From assembly GCF_902477725.1 (NCBI RefSeq), contig NZ_CABSIF010000009.1, positions 67,501 through 131,500 of the forward strand: a stretch of 64,000 bases of DNA, in the 5' to 3' direction. Positions within the stretch are counted from its first letter, which is position 1. Every line of letters starts with the position of its first letter. This document shows, one piece after another, positions 50,622 to 60,329 of the stretch. The translations under genes and the position numbers were made by a program. Origin of the DNA: an uncultured Desulfovibrio sp. GTDB taxonomy: Bacteria > Desulfobacterota > Desulfovibrionia > Desulfovibrionales > Desulfovibrionaceae. Under the pieces are notes generated by a model, which saw only the letters and a program-made list of their open reading frames with translations, ran no database searches and was not told the origin of the DNA.

Positions 50622-53600
50622 TTATTCAGACTGGCCGGATTGGCCTGAATTACCAGCCTGGGCAATCTGATCTGCCCCCCATTCCAGCCACTGCACGGCC
50701 ACCTCAATCAGACGGTAGGGATCAATGGGTTTTGCAAGATGGTCGTTCATACCCGCTGCAAGACTTTTTTCCCGGTCGCCCACCATGCTGTCGGCGGTGA
50801 GAGCAATGATCGGTGTGTGGGCATAGCGTGCCTGGGCACGGAGCCGTTTTGCAGCTTCGATGCCGTCCATCTGCGGCATATGGATATCCATAAACACCAT
50901 TGCATAGTCTGCACCTTCCGCCTTTTGCAGCACTTCAAGACCGGAACTGGCAATGTCCACAACAAAGCCTGATGATTCCAGCAGTTCCCTGGCAACCAGC
51001 TGATTGACCTCATTATCTTCGGCAAGCAGCACCCTGCGGCCTCTGTATTTGGCCGGGATGCGCAATTCCTGGGGCAGGCCGGATGAATCTTCTTCAACTA
51101 CCCGCTGCCCAAAAACATCCAGGATGGCATGCTGCAATAGTGAAGGGCTGACAGGCTTGATGAGAAAATGGCTGATGCCCTCGGCCTGAGCTTCTTCCAT
51201 GATTTCTTCCCGCCCATAGGCCGTAACCATGATGACGGTCGGAATGTAGGGCAGTTCGCGGCAGCCGCGCAGCAGCCGCACAACCTGAATGCCGTTATTG
51301 CCGGGCATCTTCCAATCCATCAGCACCAGATCATAGGGGTCGCCGCTTTCAGCGGCGCGCACCAGCTCTTCCAGCGCAGCATCGCCGCAGTCAGCCGTGC
51401 CCGACCGCAGGCCCATATCTTCCAGCTCTTGCCGGAGTATTTCGCGGCTTGAGAAGGAATCGTCCACCACAAGAACCCTGCGCTCGGAAAGATTTTTCAT
51501 GGCCGAGACAGGTTTGCGCTGGGGGTTTTCCTGCATATCCAGACTGACGGTAAAATAAAACGTGCTGCCCTTGCCGAGTTCACTTTCTGCGCCTATTTCG
51601 CCGCCCATCATCTCCACAATCCGCTTGCTGATGGAAAGGCCAAGGCCGGTGCCGCCAAAACGCCGTGTTGTGGATGAATCCCCTTGGGTAAACTCCTGGA
51701 ACAGCTTGTCCAGCTGCTCTTGCCCCATGCCAATACCTGTGTCTGTGACGGTAAAACGCAACTGCGCCTTCTGGTCTTTTTGCTCCTCAAGCGCAACGCG
51801 CACCACAACCTCCCCCGAAGGGGTAAATTTGATGGCATTGCCCACAAGATTGACCAGTACCTGCCCCAGCCGCAAAGGATCGCCCTTGAAAAACAAGGGG
51901 ACCTCCCGATCGATGCGCAACAAAAGCTCAATATTTTTGCCGCCAGACTTGGTCGTATCCAGACTCGAGAGACCAAGAAGGACTTCTTCCAGGTTAAAGT
52001 CCAGATATTCCATGTCCATGCGGCCAGCTTCAATCTTGGAAAAATCAAGGATGTCGTCAATGATCCGCAAAAGGGATTTTGCGGAACTGTCTATATTTTT
52101 CAAATAATTACGCTGTGTTGCATTAAGAGGCGTGCGCAGGGTCAAATGGGTAAGGCCCACAACGGCATTCATGGGAGTGCGGATTTCATGGCTCATATTG
52201 GCAAGAAATTCGCTCTTGGCCCTGCTGGCCTGTTCCGCCGCCTGCTGGCTTTCCACAAGGTCGGTAATATCCCGGCAATCTTCAATAATGCCGAGAAGCT
52301 CGCCATCAGGCGAAAGAAATGGCGTGGCAACCAGATCGCAAAATACCCATGTACCGTCTTTTTTTTGCCGCTGCTGACGGATGGCAGCCCGAGGCTCGCC
52401 GTTAAGAATACGCTTGCCCACGCAATCCGCGCCGCATTCTGAACCACTAGGGTATTCGCCACACCAGTGGCCCACCATTTCTTCGCGCGAATAGCCAAAG
52501 CAGTTTACGTAGGTATCGTTGATTTCCTTGACTATCAGGTTACGGTCAATAACCCGCATGGCGCTGCCGGCGGCATTGAATATCTGCGACATTTCCATTT
52601 GGGCGCGGCGCAGGGCCTGTTCTGCGGCCCGGCGTTCCGTCACGTCTGTCCCCATGTAGACCATGCCGTAAACGGTGCCATCCGGCTCGAACAGCGGGAC
52701 ACGCACTACATCCAGGATATGTTGCTCGCCAACGGCATCATACCGAACTTCTTCAGTTTTATGCACCTTACCGGTTTCTATGACCAGTTTATCCAATCGC
52801 ATTCCCTGTTCTGCATGCTCCGGGGAAAGCAGATCGGCTATGTTTTTTCCCACAACGTAGGATTCGGCATAGCCGGTGAATGTTTCAAAATACTTGTTCG
52901 CCATGATGTAGCGGGCTTGCGAATCCTTCAACATCATGAGGCTTGGCAGGTTATCCACAATGCTGCGCAATTGCTGTTTGCGCTGCCACAAGGCTGAGGC
53001 GCTTGCTCGGGCCGCTTCCAGAGCTTTTTGCCGTTCTGCCGATTCCTGTGCGAGCTTGCGGTTCCAGATCAAAATAACCGCAAGCAGGCTGCCCAGAAAT
53101 ACTGCCGCCACCCCGCCGATCTGCAAGACGAGCATCCAGTTCATGGAGCGCTCAATGCGCAGATTGGCCCAACGCTTCATAATTGCGGCCATCTGCTCAT
53201 GGGGGATATTGTCCAGTGTTTTATTCATGATTTCGACAAGCTGCGGCCAGTCTGAGCGTACGGCCACCCGGGCGGAATACTGCAACTGCGGCAGCAGGCC
53301 CACGCGCAGATCGCGCAGGTTTTTGTTCACCACCGCATATTCCACAGAAAGAGCAATGCCCACCATAGCGTCGACCTGCCCGCTCTGAACCGCAGAAAGC
53401 CCCTCTGCCAGACTGGAGATCTCCACGATTTTTGATCGCGGCAACTGAACGCGCAAATACCCTGCAAGGCCTGCGTGATCATGCACTGCCACACTTTTGC
53501 CGGCCAGATCGCCAGGGCTGGTGACCAGACGCTCGGAGTCAAGGGTAGCAACGGCCAGCGGCAGCTGCAAAAAAGAATTGGTAAACAGCCAGGGGCCACC

Positions 53601-54662
53601 CTCTGGCGGCGTCCCTTCCAGAAAAGGCTCAACGTCCGCACGGCGAGGGCCTGTGCTTTCTTTCAGCACATTGGAAGAAACAGGCTGTATGGCAACATTA
53701 AGGTAACGCCCCACAACCTGCATGAGGTTCATGCCAATACCGTTGTAAGTACCCTCACTGTCCATAAATTCAATGGGATGCCAGTCTTCTTCCATGGCAA
53801 CCCGCAGGGTCTGATGGCTTGCCAGCCATTCACGCTCTGCAGGGGTGAGCAGCAGGGAGCGCGGCATGTCGCCCCAAACTCGGTGCGCGGGATTGCGCAC
53901 CCATCGTTCTTCCAGCGCCACCATTTCTGCGCGCGATATGCGCGAAAGCCCTTCGTCCATCAAAAGGGCAAGATCATCCCTGTTACGCAGCACAGCCGGA
54001 TGAAGGTTGCGCGTAAAAAGGGGCATGGCTTGTGGCATAAAAAAGCTGTTGAGTCCCAACCGGTCAATGGTGCCATACGCGGAAGGAAAGTTGCTCGAAA
54101 TGCCGTCTGCCAGCCCGTTGGCCACAGACAAAAACATTTCTGCCCCGTTGCGCACCACCAGCAATTGAACATTGGGGAAGTGCTCCCGCATGTAATCTTC
54201 CTGCAACGAGCCTTCAAGCACGACAATGGCCGCATCCCCCAACTGGCTTGGGTCAGTAATTCTTTGCCCGGCAGATGCAGAGAGCAACAGCCCCCCCATG
54301 CCGGGAGAAATGGCCGGGCCAAACTTTGCCCAGCGGGCTCTGTCGGGAGTAATATACATGCTGAAGTGGATGTCGGCCCGCCCAGAATGGAGGGCATCAA
54401 GCGAATCCTGCCAGTCGCCCATGATGAATTTCACGGGCCTGCCTACTTTTTCGCCCCACAGACGCCACAGGTCAATCATCAGGCCGACAGGTTCTCCTGT
54501 TTTTGAAACAAAAGACAGCGGCTCGTTATCCTTCATGCAGACAATGGTGATGGGGTCGGCGCTGGCAGCCTTGGAAGAATCCGTAGCGCACAATGCCAGA
54601 TTCGCACAGGCGAGAAGCAGCAGAAGCAGGCAGCAGAATGCGGTGTGGAAAAATTTGACCAT
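50622..54662 (-). CDS. BvgS/EvgS-like hybrid sensor histidine kinase
   Basis: 1346 residues. Signal sequence 1-25; two periplasmic solute-binding domains in tandem (about 36-265 and 280-500); one membrane span (509-534); two PAS domains (about 570-690 and 690-800), the second with three Cys (WCGEYPSGSECGADC). The HisKA H-box is EFLANMSHEIRTPMN (His about 825), the ATPase has DTGIGMG and GGTGLGLSI, then two receivers with LVLMDWKMP (about 1116) and MVFMDIHMP (about 1259). No HPt domain follows, so phosphate must leave through a separate HPt protein or the receivers are regulatory. The ligand is probably a small solute; no adjacent response regulator is seen. Confidence 0.94.
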   Translation of the reverse strand: MVKFFHTAFCCLLLLLLACANLALCATDSSKAASADPITIVCMKDNEPLSFVSKTGEPVGLMIDLWRLWGEKVGRPVKFIMGDWQDSLDALHSGRADIHFSMYITPDRARWAKFGPAISPGMGGLLLSASAGQRITDPSQLGDAAIVVLEGSLQEDYMREHFPNVQLLVVRNGAEMFLSVANGLADGISSNFPSAYGTIDRLGLNSFFMPQAMPLFTRNLHPAVLRNRDDLALLMDEGLSRISRAEMVALEERWVRNPAHRVWGDMPRSLLLTPAEREWLASHQTLRVAMEEDWHPIEFMDSEGTYNGIGMNLMQVVGRYLNVAIQPVSSNVLKESTGPRRADVEPFLEGTPPEGGPWLFTNSFLQLPLAVATLDSERLVTSPGDLAGKSVAVHDHAGLAGYLRVQLPRSKIVEISSLAEGLSAVQSGQVDAMVGIALSVEYAVVNKNLRDLRVGLLPQLQYSARVAVRSDWPQLVEIMNKTLDNIPHEQMAAIMKRWANLRIERSMNWMLVLQIGGVAAVFLGSLLAVILIWNRKLAQESAERQKALEAARASASALWQRKQQLRSIVDNLPSLMMLKDSQARYIMANKYFETFTGYAESYVVGKNIADLLSPEHAEQGMRLDKLVIETGKVHKTEEVRYDAVGEQHILDVVRVPLFEPDGTVYGMVYMGTDVTERRAAEQALRRAQMEMSQIFNAAGSAMRVIDRNLIVKEINDTYVNCFGYSREEMVGHWCGEYPSGSECGADCVGKRILNGEPRAAIRQQRQKKDGTWVFCDLVATPFLSPDGELLGIIEDCRDITDLVESQQAAEQASRAKSEFLANMSHEIRTPMNAVVGLTHLTLRTPLNATQRNYLKNIDSSAKSLLRIIDDILDFSKIEAGRMDMEYLDFNLEEVLLGLSSLDTTKSGGKNIELLLRIDREVPLFFKGDPLRLGQVLVNLVGNAIKFTPSGEVVVRVALEEQKDQKAQLRFTVTDTGIGMGQEQLDKLFQEFTQGDSSTTRRFGGTGLGLSISKRIVEMMGGEIGAESELGKGSTFYFTVSLDMQENPQRKPVSAMKNLSERRVLVVDDSFSSREILRQELEDMGLRSGTADCGDAALEELVRAAESGDPYDLVLMDWKMPGNNGIQVVRLLRGCRELPYIPTVIMVTAYGREEIMEEAQAEGISHFLIKPVSPSLLQHAILDVFGQRVVEEDSSGLPQELRIPAKYRGRRVLLAEDNEVNQLVARELLESSGFVVDIASSGLEVLQKAEGADYAMVFMDIHMPQMDGIEAAKRLRAQARYAHTPIIALTADSMVGDREKSLAAGMNDHLAKPIDPYRLIEVAVQWLEWGADQIAQAGNSGQSGQSE

Positions 54663-54849
54663 GTCTACCTCGCTGGTTCTCTTGCAGGAATTATACGTAA
54701 TTTCTTATAGCAGGAACAGCCGCATTGCAATATTCTCCCCTTGTCATTGCCCATCGCCAAAAAATTTCTTGCGAAAAGGGCTGTTGCAGGGGCAAAGATA
54801 CGCGCAACCGCATATGAATATCTGCCCGGATCAGGCTCAGGAGCGCGCT

Positions 54850-54879
54850 TTGACGCGTCTGGCCCGGCAGGGGTATAAT
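54850..54879 (+). promoter_or_regulatory. Strong sigma-70-type promoter for hldD
   Basis: TTGACG (54850-54855), 18-bp spacer, perfect TATAAT (54874-54879), about 75 bp before the hldD ATG. Confidence 0.7.
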
Positions 54880-54957
54880 TGGCCTGCGCGATTGCACAAA
54901 CGCTGACTTTTCGCCTTGCTCCGCAAGGAGCCCACATGTTGGATCAATGAGGTTTGC

Positions 54958-55941
54958 ATGTATATTATCACTGGTGGCGCAGGTTTTATCGGTAGCGCCA
55001 TACTCTGGAGGCTGAACCAGGCAGGCATAACCGACATACTGGTGGTGGATAACCTCGGTTCAACGGAAAAATGGAAGAATCTCGTCAACCGGCGATACGC
55101 CCGCTATGTACACAGGTCTGAATTCCTGGAAATGCTGCGAGGCAACACGCTGGGCGGCAAGGTTGAGGCAATCGTGCACATGGGGGCCTGTTCTTCCACC
55201 ACAGAAAAAGACGCAGATTTTCTGATGGCTAACAACACGGCCTATACTGTGGAACTGTGCAGGTTTGCCCTCGAACACGGAGCGCGCTTTATCAATGCAG
55301 GGTCAGCCGCTACCTACGGGGATGGTTCACAGGGTTTCTCTGACAGGCCGGAAACGACCCGCCGCCTCAAGCCCCTGAACATGTATGGCTACTCCAAACA
55401 CCTTTTCGATTTGTGGCTGCTGGATAACAAACTTACAGAGAGCGTGGCCAGCCTCAAGTTTTTCAACGTCTACGGCCCCAATGAATACCACAAGGGGGAC
55501 ATGCGCAGCGTAGCCTGCAAGGCCTTTCATGAAATCAGCACTACGGGGCGTTTGCGGCTTTTCAGATCAAACACGCCGGATTTTGCCGACGGCGGCCAGA
55601 TGCGCGATTTTGTCTACGTGAAGGATTGCGTGGAGTTGATGTTCTGGCTGCTTGAAAACCCGGCAACCAATGGCATTCTCAATGTGGGCACGGGCAAGGC
55701 GCGGAGCTGGAACGATCTGGCCTGTGCCATATTTGCCGCATTGGGCAAAGAACCTCAGATTGAATATATGGACATGCCTGAAGCCCTGCGCGGAAAATAC
55801 CAGAACTTCACCCAGGCGGATATGAGCTGGATGCAAGAAAAAAACTGCCCAGTGCGCTTTGCATCGCTGGAACAGGGCATTGCGGAGTATGTGGGCACCT
55901 ATCTGGCCCAGAGCGATCCCTATCTTGAAATGCCCACCTGA
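54958..55941 (+). CDS. hldD: ADP-L-glycero-D-manno-heptose 6-epimerase
   Basis: 327 residues of the extended SDR family. It starts MYIITGGAGFIGSAILWRLNQAG, the HldD form of the NADP site. Also visible are VHMGACSSTTEKDADFLMANN, the active-site YGYSKHLFD and KFFNVYGPNEYHKGDMRSVA. It makes the L,D-heptose donor for the LPS inner core. GAGGT lies before the ATG. It converges with rfbC. Confidence 0.94.
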   Translation: MYIITGGAGFIGSAILWRLNQAGITDILVVDNLGSTEKWKNLVNRRYARYVHRSEFLEMLRGNTLGGKVEAIVHMGACSSTTEKDADFLMANNTAYTVELCRFALEHGARFINAGSAATYGDGSQGFSDRPETTRRLKPLNMYGYSKHLFDLWLLDNKLTESVASLKFFNVYGPNEYHKGDMRSVACKAFHEISTTGRLRLFRSNTPDFADGGQMRDFVYVKDCVELMFWLLENPATNGILNVGTGKARSWNDLACAIFAALGKEPQIEYMDMPEALRGKYQNFTQADMSWMQEKNCPVRFASLEQGIAEYVGTYLAQSDPYLEMPT

Positions 55942-56012
55942 TGAAATGCAGCGGTCACATGCCCAAGTGGGTAAAATCTAACGGGGGTATGCCGCAGTCA
56001 GCTGCAACCGGT

Positions 56013-56558
56013 TCAGCGTCCGGCAGCCTGCATGGCCTCAGCCCACAGCGGAGCAACTTGATCCTTGGCAGAAAGCAGAGGTTCGTCCACGGGCCAGACA
56101 ATGCCCAGGGTCGGGTCGTTCCAGCGGATGGCCGCTTCATCCTCGGGGCAGTAGTAATCTGTGCACTTGTAGTGAAAATGGGCAGTTTCGCTCGTTACCA
56201 CAAATCCGTGCGCAAAGCCGGGCTGTACCCACAACTGCCACTGGTTCTGCTGCGAAAGTTCTACGCCAAACCACTTGCCGAACGTGGGGGAATCTCGCCG
56301 AATATCCACAGCCACATCAAAAACACTGCCCAGCGAAACATAGACCAGTTTACCCTGAGGACGTGTTTTCTGATAATGCAGGCCGCGCAGAGTGCCACGG
56401 GCGGACATGGAATGGTTATCCTGCACAAAGGGCAAGGCAATGCCTGCCGCTTCGTAGCGCTGCTGCTGCCAGGTTTCCACAAAATAGCCGCGTTGATCAC
56501 CCCATACCTTGGGTTTGATCAGCAGTACCCCGGCAATAGGCGTCTGAACTACTTCCAC
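56013..56558 (-). CDS. rfbC: dTDP-4-dehydrorhamnose 3,5-epimerase RfbC
   Basis: 181 residues, RmlC cupin. GVLLIKPKVWGDQRGYFVETWQ, QDNHSMSARGTLRGLHYQ (active-site His), VFDVAVDIRRDSPTFGKW and VQPGFAHGFVVTSETAHFHYKCTDYYCPEDE. Third step to dTDP-L-rhamnose. Its start overlaps the end of rfbA by ten bases. Confidence 0.95.
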   Translation of the reverse strand: MEVVQTPIAGVLLIKPKVWGDQRGYFVETWQQQRYEAAGIALPFVQDNHSMSARGTLRGLHYQKTRPQGKLVYVSLGSVFDVAVDIRRDSPTFGKWFGVELSQQNQWQLWVQPGFAHGFVVTSETAHFHYKCTDYYCPEDEAAIRWNDPTLGIVWPVDEPLLSAKDQVAPLWAEAMQAAGR

Positions 56559-57442
56559 AGCCCAATCCCCGCATCCACAAGTTCAAGAAGATATTGCCCG
56601 TACCCGGTCTTGGCCATGGGCTTTACCAGTGCGCGTACGGCGTCCGCATCAATATAGCCGTTGCGCCAGGCTATTTCCTCCAGGCAGGCCACCTTGAGCC
56701 CCTGGCGCTTTTCTACCGCCTGCACAAAGGCTCCGGCATCCATGAGAGAATCATGCGTGCCTGTATCAAGCCAGGCAATGCCCCGCCCCATAAGCTCTAC
56801 ATGCAAATTGCCCTGCTGCAGATAGGCATTGTTCACATCTGTGATTTCCAGTTCGCCCCGGGCCGAGGGGCGTACGGCGCGGGCGATATCCAGCACCTTC
56901 TGGTCATAAAAATACAGGCCTGTCACCGCAAAGTTGGACTTTGGAAGGGCGGGTTTTTCTTCAATGCTGACCACATTCCGCTCATCGTCAAATTCCACGA
57001 CGCCGTAACGCTCAGGGTCGCGCACATGGTAGCCAAAAATGGTCGCTCCGCACTCGCGGGCCATGGCAGCATGTGTAAGTGCTGGCAATCCATGCCCGAA
57101 AAAAACATTATCACCCAAAATCAGACAGGTATTGTGCCCCGCAATGTGCTCTTCCGCCAACAAAAAAGCCTGGGCCAGCCCCTCAGGGTGGGGTTGCACA
57201 ACGTAGCTGAAATTGCACCCCAGTTGCGAGCCGTCATGCAGCAAAGCCTTATAGAGGGGCAGATGCTCAGGGGTGGAAACAAGGCAGATATCCCGAATGC
57301 CCGCCATCATCAGAATAGACAGCGGGTAGTAAATCATGGGTTTGTCATAGATGGGCATGAGCTGCTTGCTCACGCTCAGGGTCAGGGGATACAGGCGCGA
57401 GCCAGATCCACCAGCCAGAACAATGCCTTTCCAGCCGCTCAT
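56549..57442 (-). CDS. rfbA: Glucose-1-phosphate thymidylyltransferase RfbA
   Basis: 297 residues. GIVLAGGSGSRLYPLTLSVSKQLMPIYDKPMIYYPLS is the nucleotidyltransferase signature, followed by LILGDNVFFGHGL and AWLDTGTHDSLMDAGAFV. Makes dTDP-glucose. An in-frame extension at the start is rejected because the signature begins right after the ATG at 57442. It lies 14 bp from rfbB. Confidence 0.95.
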   Translation of the reverse strand: MSGWKGIVLAGGSGSRLYPLTLSVSKQLMPIYDKPMIYYPLSILMMAGIRDICLVSTPEHLPLYKALLHDGSQLGCNFSYVVQPHPEGLAQAFLLAEEHIAGHNTCLILGDNVFFGHGLPALTHAAMARECGATIFGYHVRDPERYGVVEFDDERNVVSIEEKPALPKSNFAVTGLYFYDQKVLDIARAVRPSARGELEITDVNNAYLQQGNLHVELMGRGIAWLDTGTHDSLMDAGAFVQAVEKRQGLKVACLEEIAWRNGYIDADAVRALVKPMAKTGYGQYLLELVDAGIGLWK

Positions 57443-57456
57443 GCCGCCCCCTTCTT

Positions 57457-58548
57457 TCAGTTGGCCCCACCGCAAGCGCGATGGGCGTAGTTGGCTGCAA
57501 TCCATTCCCTGTAAGCGCCGCTACGGACATTTTCAACCCACGCGGTATGTTCAAGATACCAGCGAACGGTTTCACGCAGGCCGGAATCAAACTTGTGGCT
57601 CGGCTTCCAGCCAAGCTCCGCTTCTATTCTGCTGCAGTCTATGGCGTACCGAAAATCATGACCGGGCCTGTCGGCCACATAGGTAAGTTGATCGGCGTAA
57701 GACCCACGAGCCGAGGGAACCAACTGGTCAAGGATGGAGCACACGGCCTGCACAACCTCAAGGTTGGTCTTTTCCGCATGCCCGCCGATGTTGTAACACC
57801 GCCCTACCCTGCCCGCTTCAAACACTCGGGCTATGGCAGCGCAATGGTCTTCTACATGTAGCCAGTCGCGAATATTGGCCCCCTTGCCGTAGACAGGCAA
57901 AGGCTTGCCATCAAGGGCATTGCAGATCATCAGGGGAATGAGTTTTTCAGGGAACTGGCGCGGCCCGTAATTGTTGGAACAATTGGTAAGCAGCACCGGG
58001 AGGCCGTAGGTTTCGTGAAAAGCGCGCACCATATGGTCGCTGGCGGCCTTGGAAGCAGAATATGGACTGTTGGGGCTGTAAGGGGTCGCTTCAGTAAAAG
58101 CTGGATCGCCCGGTTGTAACGCGCCATATACCTCATCGGTGGACACGTGCAGAAAGCGAAAGCCTGAAGCGCGTTCCGCAGGCAGCGCGCGCCACCACTG
58201 GGCAGCCACCCTCAGCAGCGTGGCCGTACCCAGCACATTGGTGCGCACAAAAGCATCGGGGTCAACAATGGAACGGTCAACGTGGCTTTCCGCAGCAAAA
58301 TTCACGATGCCATCAGGCTGGAAGGTTTCCAGCAGCCAGGCAACCAGCTCGGCATTGCCGATGTCGCCTCGCACAAAGACGTAGTTCGGATCGTCTTTCA
58401 GTACTGCCAGATTGGCAGGATTCCCGGCGTAGGTCAGTTTGTCGAGGTTGATGACGCGCACACCCTGCCGCCGGGCCTGAAGAACGTAGCAGGACCCGAT
58501 AAAGCCCGAACCACCAGTAACCAGCTGACAGGGCATGCGCGCGTTCAA
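57457..58548 (-). CDS. rfbB: dTDP-glucose 4,6-dehydratase RfbB
   Basis: About 363 residues. NAD site LVTGGSGFIGSCYV, FAAESHVDRSI, HVSTDEVYGAL (catalytic Thr-Asp-Glu), PYSASKAASDHMVRA (Tyr-x3-Lys), NCSNNYGPRQFPEKLIPLMI. Start: GGAGG at the end of the upstream dehydrogenase gene lies seven bases before a TTG (58548). The ATG at 58536 is the alternative and has no SD of its own. Confidence 0.94.
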   Translation of the reverse strand: MNARMPCQLVTGGSGFIGSCYVLQARRQGVRVINLDKLTYAGNPANLAVLKDDPNYVFVRGDIGNAELVAWLLETFQPDGIVNFAAESHVDRSIVDPDAFVRTNVLGTATLLRVAAQWWRALPAERASGFRFLHVSTDEVYGALQPGDPAFTEATPYSPNSPYSASKAASDHMVRAFHETYGLPVLLTNCSNNYGPRQFPEKLIPLMICNALDGKPLPVYGKGANIRDWLHVEDHCAAIARVFEAGRVGRCYNIGGHAEKTNLEVVQAVCSILDQLVPSARGSYADQLTYVADRPGHDFRYAIDCSRIEAELGWKPSHKFDSGLRETVRWYLEHTAWVENVRSGAYREWIAANYAHRACGGAN

Positions 58549-58549
58549 A

Positions 58550-59860
58550 TTACAGCCTCCAGAGATCAAACCCGGCAGCAAGCATTTCCTGCTTGTTCCA
58601 GAAGCCCTTGATATCCATAAGTGTAACCGCATCGCCTGCAAACATGGCGCGTATGGCCGCATGGTCAAGCTGGCGGAAACCCTCGTGCGATACAGCCAGG
58701 ATAAGAACATCCAGATTTTTGAGATCGCTCAGGGGCAATAGAGTCTGCCCGTATTCGTGATGGGCTTCCGCAGCATCGGCCTCGGGATCATGCACCAGAG
58801 CCGTGATGCCGTATTCCTTCAGTTCCGCTATGATGTCCACCACGCGGGTATTGCGGATATCAGGCACATTTTCCTTGAATGTAAAGCCCAGCAGGCCCAC
58901 GCGCGCGCCCTTGACATGCTTGTCCGCATTGATGAGGCGCTTTACGCAGATTTCTGCCACGTACTTGCCCATGCCGTCGTTGATGCGGCGGCCTGCAAGA
59001 ATAACCTCGGGGTGGCAGCCGATTTCTTCGGCCTTGTAGGTCAGGTAATAGGGATCCACGCCAATGCAGTGCCCACCCACAAGACCCGGACGGAACGGCA
59101 GGAAGTTCCACTTGCTGCCTGCGGCCTCAAGCACTTCCAGCGTATCAATCCCCATGCGGTTGAAAATAAGGGCCAGTTCGTTCATCAGGGCGATGTTGAT
59201 ATCGCGCTGCGTGTTTTCAATAACCTTGGCGGCCTCGGCCACCTTGATGCACGAGGCTCTGTGGATGCCCGCTGTCACCACCGCGCCATAGACCTTTACC
59301 AACAGGTCTGCGGTGGGAGCGTCAGAGCCGGAAACAACCTTGCGGATGGTTTCAAGCCGGTGAACCTTGTCACCGGGATTGATGCGCTCGGGCGAATAAC
59401 CCACGGCAAAATCCGCAGGAAAGCGCATGCCTGATTCTTTTTCCAGCAGGGGGATGCATTCGTCCTCGGTAACACCAGGGTATACCGTAGACTCATAGCA
59501 CACCACGCAGCCCTTGGGCATATGGCGTCCAACCGTGCGGCTTGCGCCCACCACAGGCGTAAGATCTGGCTGTCGGTGGCTGTCTACCGGGGTAGGCACA
59601 GCCACGATGATCACGCCCGCCTTGGCAAGTTCGGCTGCATCGCTGGTAAAACGGGCCGTGCTGGCGGTAAGGGAAGCATCGTCAACCTCATTGGTGGCAT
59701 CGTGTCCCTTGTTGAGCGCATCTACCCGCGCCACATTGATATCAAAGCCAATGACATCAAAGTGATGGGAAAGGGCAACAGCCAGGGGCAAGCCCACATA
59801 ACCCAGGCCAACCACAGCCACGGAAGATTTCTTTGCCAACAGGTCTTCAAATGAAACCAT
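58550..59860 (-). CDS. UDP-sugar 6-dehydrogenase, TviB/WbpO-like
   Basis: 436 residues of the nucleotide-sugar dehydrogenase family. VAVVGLGYVGLPLAVALSHHF, PTPVDSHRQPDLTPV, ESTVYPGVTEDECIPLLE, YSPERINPGD, and the central GSKWNFLPFRPGLVGGHCIGVDPYYLTYKAEEIGC with the catalytic Cys. The SKWNFLPFRPGLVGGHCIGVDPYYL form is that of UDP-HexNAc dehydrogenases, so a HexNAcA product is more likely than UDP-glucuronate. GAGGA is the SD. It is the first gene of the minus-strand operon with rfbB, A, C. Confidence 0.92.
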   Translation of the reverse strand: MVSFEDLLAKKSSVAVVGLGYVGLPLAVALSHHFDVIGFDINVARVDALNKGHDATNEVDDASLTASTARFTSDAAELAKAGVIIVAVPTPVDSHRQPDLTPVVGASRTVGRHMPKGCVVCYESTVYPGVTEDECIPLLEKESGMRFPADFAVGYSPERINPGDKVHRLETIRKVVSGSDAPTADLLVKVYGAVVTAGIHRASCIKVAEAAKVIENTQRDINIALMNELALIFNRMGIDTLEVLEAAGSKWNFLPFRPGLVGGHCIGVDPYYLTYKAEEIGCHPEVILAGRRINDGMGKYVAEICVKRLINADKHVKGARVGLLGFTFKENVPDIRNTRVVDIIAELKEYGITALVHDPEADAAEAHHEYGQTLLPLSDLKNLDVLILAVSHEGFRQLDHAAIRAMFAGDAVTLMDIKGFWNKQEMLAAGFDLWRL

Positions 59861-60329
59861 CTGATTGTCCTCAATACTACTGGATTCCTTCAACGGAACC
59901 ACAGACGCAATCTTGTGTGAAGTAAAAAAGTCCGCATCGCAGCGTTGGCCAACATGCCGCATGAACAGTAAAGCTGCAACACCCTTGAACACTCTGTGAT
60001 CACCTGATTTTCAAGAAAAGAACAAAAATCACATGAAAATCAGCATGCTTTCCTTCAGTCTCATTCCGCTATTTCATACGGTCCGGGGCCTATGGGCCTC
60101 GGAGGAAACGAGTAGTATTCGTGCTGCCACGGAATGGGCGGCCTGCATACATTCAACGGATCTGCATTATGCAGCCGCGCCAAGGCAATGCAACAAAGAA
60201 AATTACACTAATGGCAGCGCATTGAAAAGAGAGAAATGAGCAACATCCCGCTCCACAATCAAACGCTGCACAGGCAGGCTATGGAGGTATTCCCCTTGCG
60301 TATGAAAACTGCCGCGATTCCCAGCCTTG
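59861..60329. other. Intergenic region between glycosyltransferase and dehydrogenase genes
   Basis: No gene is convincing in 469 bp. An inverted repeat CTGATTTTC (60004-60012) / GAAAATCAG (60035-60043) lies in an AT-rich part and may belong to the promoter region of the leftward dehydrogenase-rfb operon. Confidence 0.4.

Noticed and set aside
60033..60239. Short plus-strand frame in the gap before the dehydrogenase gene
   Set aside because: No SD and no coding-like composition; it opposes the likely leader of the minus-strand operon.
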